Below are positions 6,773-7,975 of a stretch of DNA of 7,975 nt, one piece after another. The translations under genes and the position numbers were made by a program. The stretch lies in contig JAUYFZ010000033.1 of the NCBI GenBank assembly GCA_030689585.1, positions 1 through 7,975 of the forward strand, written 5' to 3'. Position 1 is the first letter of the stretch. Each line of letters opens with the position of its first letter. Below the pieces are notes generated by a model. That model did not search any database, was not told where the DNA came from, and was given only the letters and a program-made list of their open reading frames with translations. The DNA comes from Rhodocyclaceae bacterium. Its GTDB lineage: Bacteria; Pseudomonadota; Gammaproteobacteria; Burkholderiales; Rhodocyclaceae.

Positions 6773-7803
6773 GACCTCTGCGCACCCTGGTCGACGAAGG
6801 CAAAACGGTCGTTATTCTCGACCAGACAAAGTTACCGCATGAAACCGCTTTCGTCGTCCTGCGCACACTCACGGAAGCGGCCCACGCCATTCGCGTCATG
6901 CAGGTACGCGGTGCTCCGCTCATCGGAGCCACCGCCGCTTACGGTGTCGCCCTAGGACTCACGGGGGGAGCCGCCGCCGCCACCGCCCTCCCCCTTGAAA
7001 CCATCCTCGCCACCCTCTCGGCCACCCGCCCCACTGCCGTCAATCTCCACTGGGCGTTAGACCGCATGAAGCGCGTGTTGTCGCTGCTCCCCCTCGATCA
7101 ACAGGAAAAGGCCGCCTGGCTGGAAGCCCACGCCATTGCCCGTGAAGACGAAGCCGCCAACGAGGCCATCGGTCATCATGGATTGCCTTTGTTGCAAGCC
7201 CTCCACACTTCCCTCGCCCACCGAGGGAGAGGGGCTGGGAGAGAGGGTGTCAACATCATGACGCACTGCAATGCGGGCTGGTTAGCCACCGTCGCCCATG
7301 GAACCGCCATTTCCCCGATCTATGCCGCGCACGCCGCCGGAATCCCGCTCCATGTCTGGGTCTCGGAAACTCGCCCCCGCAACCAAGGACACCTGACCGC
7401 CTGGGAACTCGATCAAGCCGGCATTCCTCACACGTTGATGGCCGACAATGCGGCAGGACTATTGATGATGCAAGGCAAGGTCGATTGCGTCATTGTCGGT
7501 GCAGACAGAATCGCCGCCAATGGCGACACCGCCAACAAGATCGGCACCTACCTCAAAGCTCTCGCCGCCCATGCCCACGGCATTCCCTTTTACGTTGCAG
7601 CCCCTATGTCCACCATCGACTTCGCCTGCCCGGATGGAACACACATCCCCATCGAAGAACGCGCCAAGGAAGAGTTGGATGCTAGAGTCCACGTGCGCGT
7701 AGCCAATCCCGCCTTCGATGTCACTCCTGCCAGCCTGATCACAGGCATCATCACGGAACGGGGCGTGACAGCGTCTGGTGAGTTGCGTTGCAAAGTCGTT
7801 TAA
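6769..7803 (+). CDS. mtnA: MtnA, S-methyl-5-thioribose-1-phosphate isomerase
   Basis: MtnA converts 5-methylthioribose-1-phosphate to the ribulose form in the methionine salvage pathway (cytoplasm). Recognisable stretches are [53 protein letters not shown] with catalytic Cys167, [12 protein letters not shown], and [18 protein letters not shown] with catalytic Asp246. I choose the TTG at 6769, which overlaps the secA stop as TTGA, has GGAAAG about 5-8 nt upstream and gives 344 residues; the next candidate, TTG at 6718, would lie inside the secA zinc-motif codons. Codons about 148-160 ([13 protein letters not shown]) are an in-frame REP-like insertion (7211-7247) just before the cysteine motif. 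Overlap with secA implies co-transcription and translational coupling, an odd pairing of export and salvage. A related aldose-ketose isomerase of the eIF2B-like family is the only alternative, and an unlikely one. Confidence 0.94.
   Translation: MRPLRTLVDEGKTVVILDQTKLPHETAFVVLRTLTEAAHAIRVMQVRGAPLIGATAAYGVALGLTGGAAAATALPLETILATLSATRPTAVNLHWALDRMKRVLSLLPLDQQEKAAWLEAHAIAREDEAANEAIGHHGLPLLQALHTSLAHRGRGAGREGVNIMTHCNAGWLATVAHGTAISPIYAAHAAGIPLHVWVSETRPRNQGHLTAWELDQAGIPHTLMADNAAGLLMMQGKVDCVIVGADRIAANGDTANKIGTYLKALAAHAHGIPFYVAAPMSTIDFACPDGTHIPIEERAKEELDARVHVRVANPAFDVTPASLITGIITERGVTASGELRCKVV
7211..7247. repeat. REP-like palindrome inserted in frame in mtnA
   Basis: The stem CCCTCG (7211-7216) / CGAGGG (7222-7227) with a 5-bp loop is followed by GAGAGGGGCTGGGAGAGAGG (7227-7246). 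This is the look of widespread intergenic REP sequences of the CCCTCTCCC...GGGAGAGGG type. Its low-complexity product, [13 protein letters not shown], has no counterpart in the MtnA proteins I know, where a short acidic turn directly precedes the THCNAG motif. It differs in sequence from the hairpins of the elements at 703 and 7804. Confidence 0.7.
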
Positions 7804-7975
7804 CCCATTCCATTACCCATAAGTCGAAATAACTATATAGATCAATGCAATGCGCCACAGCCCCAATCCCCTCCCCTTCAAGGGGAGGGTTGTACCAAGT
7901 CCCCTCCCCTTCAAGGGGAGGGTTGTACAAAGTTCCCTCCCCTTCAAGGGGAGGGTTAGGGTGGGGATGGGGTAA
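7804..7975 (+). mobile_element. MITE-like element, copy 2, partial (continues past the window)
   Basis: From 7806 the sequence matches the left arm of the element at 703-788 at 84 of 86 bases; the only change is TC to CT near 7833. The tail 7956-7975 again matches 787-806. Between these lie two extra hairpin units absent from copy 1. Orientation is the same as copy 1. It begins directly after the mtnA stop codon (7801-7803), and the base context CCCATTCC matches the right end of copy 1, so the true terminus may be one or two bases longer than CATTCC. The right half and its terminal repeat are outside the window. No gene is visible in this stretch. Confidence 0.82.
7869..7955. repeat. Three tandem hairpin units, 33-bp period
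   Basis: The palindrome CCCTCCCCTT-C-AAGGGGAGGG occurs at 7869-7889, 7902-7922 and 7935-7955, exactly 33 bp apart. The linkers are nearly identical: GGTTGTACCAAGTCC and GGTTGTACAAAGTTC. Copy 1 of the element has a single unit here, so this is a local tandem amplification, probably by replication slippage. Stacked GC hairpins just after mtnA may block transcription or protect the 3' end of the message, but there is no U-tract for a classical terminator. Confidence 0.85.

Noticed and set aside
6963..6999. Second REP remnant in mtnA: GGGGGAG / CTCCCCC inverted repeat with 13 bases (CCTCCCCCTTGAA) matching the element at 872-884
   Set aside because: The encoded residues fit the expected length of the MtnA family here without an insertion, so the match may be chance in GC-rich codons.
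7869..7889. Intrinsic terminator after mtnA
   Set aside because: The hairpin is strong but is followed by GTTGTACC rather than a T-run; any termination there would be non-classical.
7869..7955. Three regularly spaced palindromic repeats resembling a tiny CRISPR array
   Set aside because: The linkers between repeats are nearly identical rather than unique spacers, there are only three units, the palindrome matches the element family, and no cas genes are nearby.
703..7975. Composite transposon formed by the two element copies
   Set aside because: There is no transposase in the interval, the cargo includes essential genes, and the second copy is incomplete in the window; independent insertions are simpler.

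Overview
The window looks like a chromosomal segment of a betaproteobacterium. The block lpxC / DUF721 (DciA-like, opposite strand) / M23 metallopeptidase / secA is a layout I associate with that class, where lpxC normally closes the ftsQ-ftsA-ftsZ cell-division cluster. The protein styles (LpxC near 305 aa, SecA with a SEC-C zinc tail) agree. The genus cannot be read from the sequence; a Nitrosomonadales-like lineage is a guess.

Layout from left to right. (1) Positions 1-717, minus strand: the N-terminal 239 codons of an AmpG-type muropeptide permease, running off the left edge. (2) 703-925: a 223-bp element with perfect 22-bp terminal inverted repeats and internal REP-like hairpins (MITE-like, no coding capacity). 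Its left end overlaps the start codon(s) of ampG. (3) 944-1563, minus strand: a higB-higA toxin-antitoxin pair with a recognisable promoter. (4) 1657-2580: lpxC, committed step of lipid A synthesis. (5) 2570-2998, minus strand: a DUF721/DciA-like protein with a TTG start, overlapping the lpxC end by 11 bp. (6) 3056-4021: membrane-anchored M23 peptidase. (7) 4028-6772: secA. (8) 6769-7803: mtnA (methionine salvage), whose probable TTG start overlaps the secA stop as TTGA and whose reading frame carries an in-frame REP-like insertion. (9) 7804-7975: a second copy of the element in the same orientation, beginning right after the mtnA stop, with its hairpin unit amplified three times at a 33-bp period; it runs off the right edge.

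Functionally the core is envelope biogenesis: LPS synthesis (LpxC), peptidoglycan hydrolysis (M23), protein export (SecA) and muropeptide recycling (AmpG). DciA (replicative helicase loading) and MtnA are the housekeeping outliers. The higBA pair and the element sit upstream of lpxC, where ftsZ would be expected, so the left side looks rearranged relative to the usual neighbourhood.

The most unusual signals are: the repeat family placed exactly at gene edges (start codon of ampG, stop codon of mtnA); the same kind of REP DNA translated inside MtnA; two in-frame A_AAA_AAA slippery heptamers at the 3' end of secA, the second of which would shift ribosomes -1 directly into the mtnA frame; and a HigB toxin whose usual C-terminal active-site tyrosine is replaced by aspartate. 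No complete novel defence or mobile system is visible.
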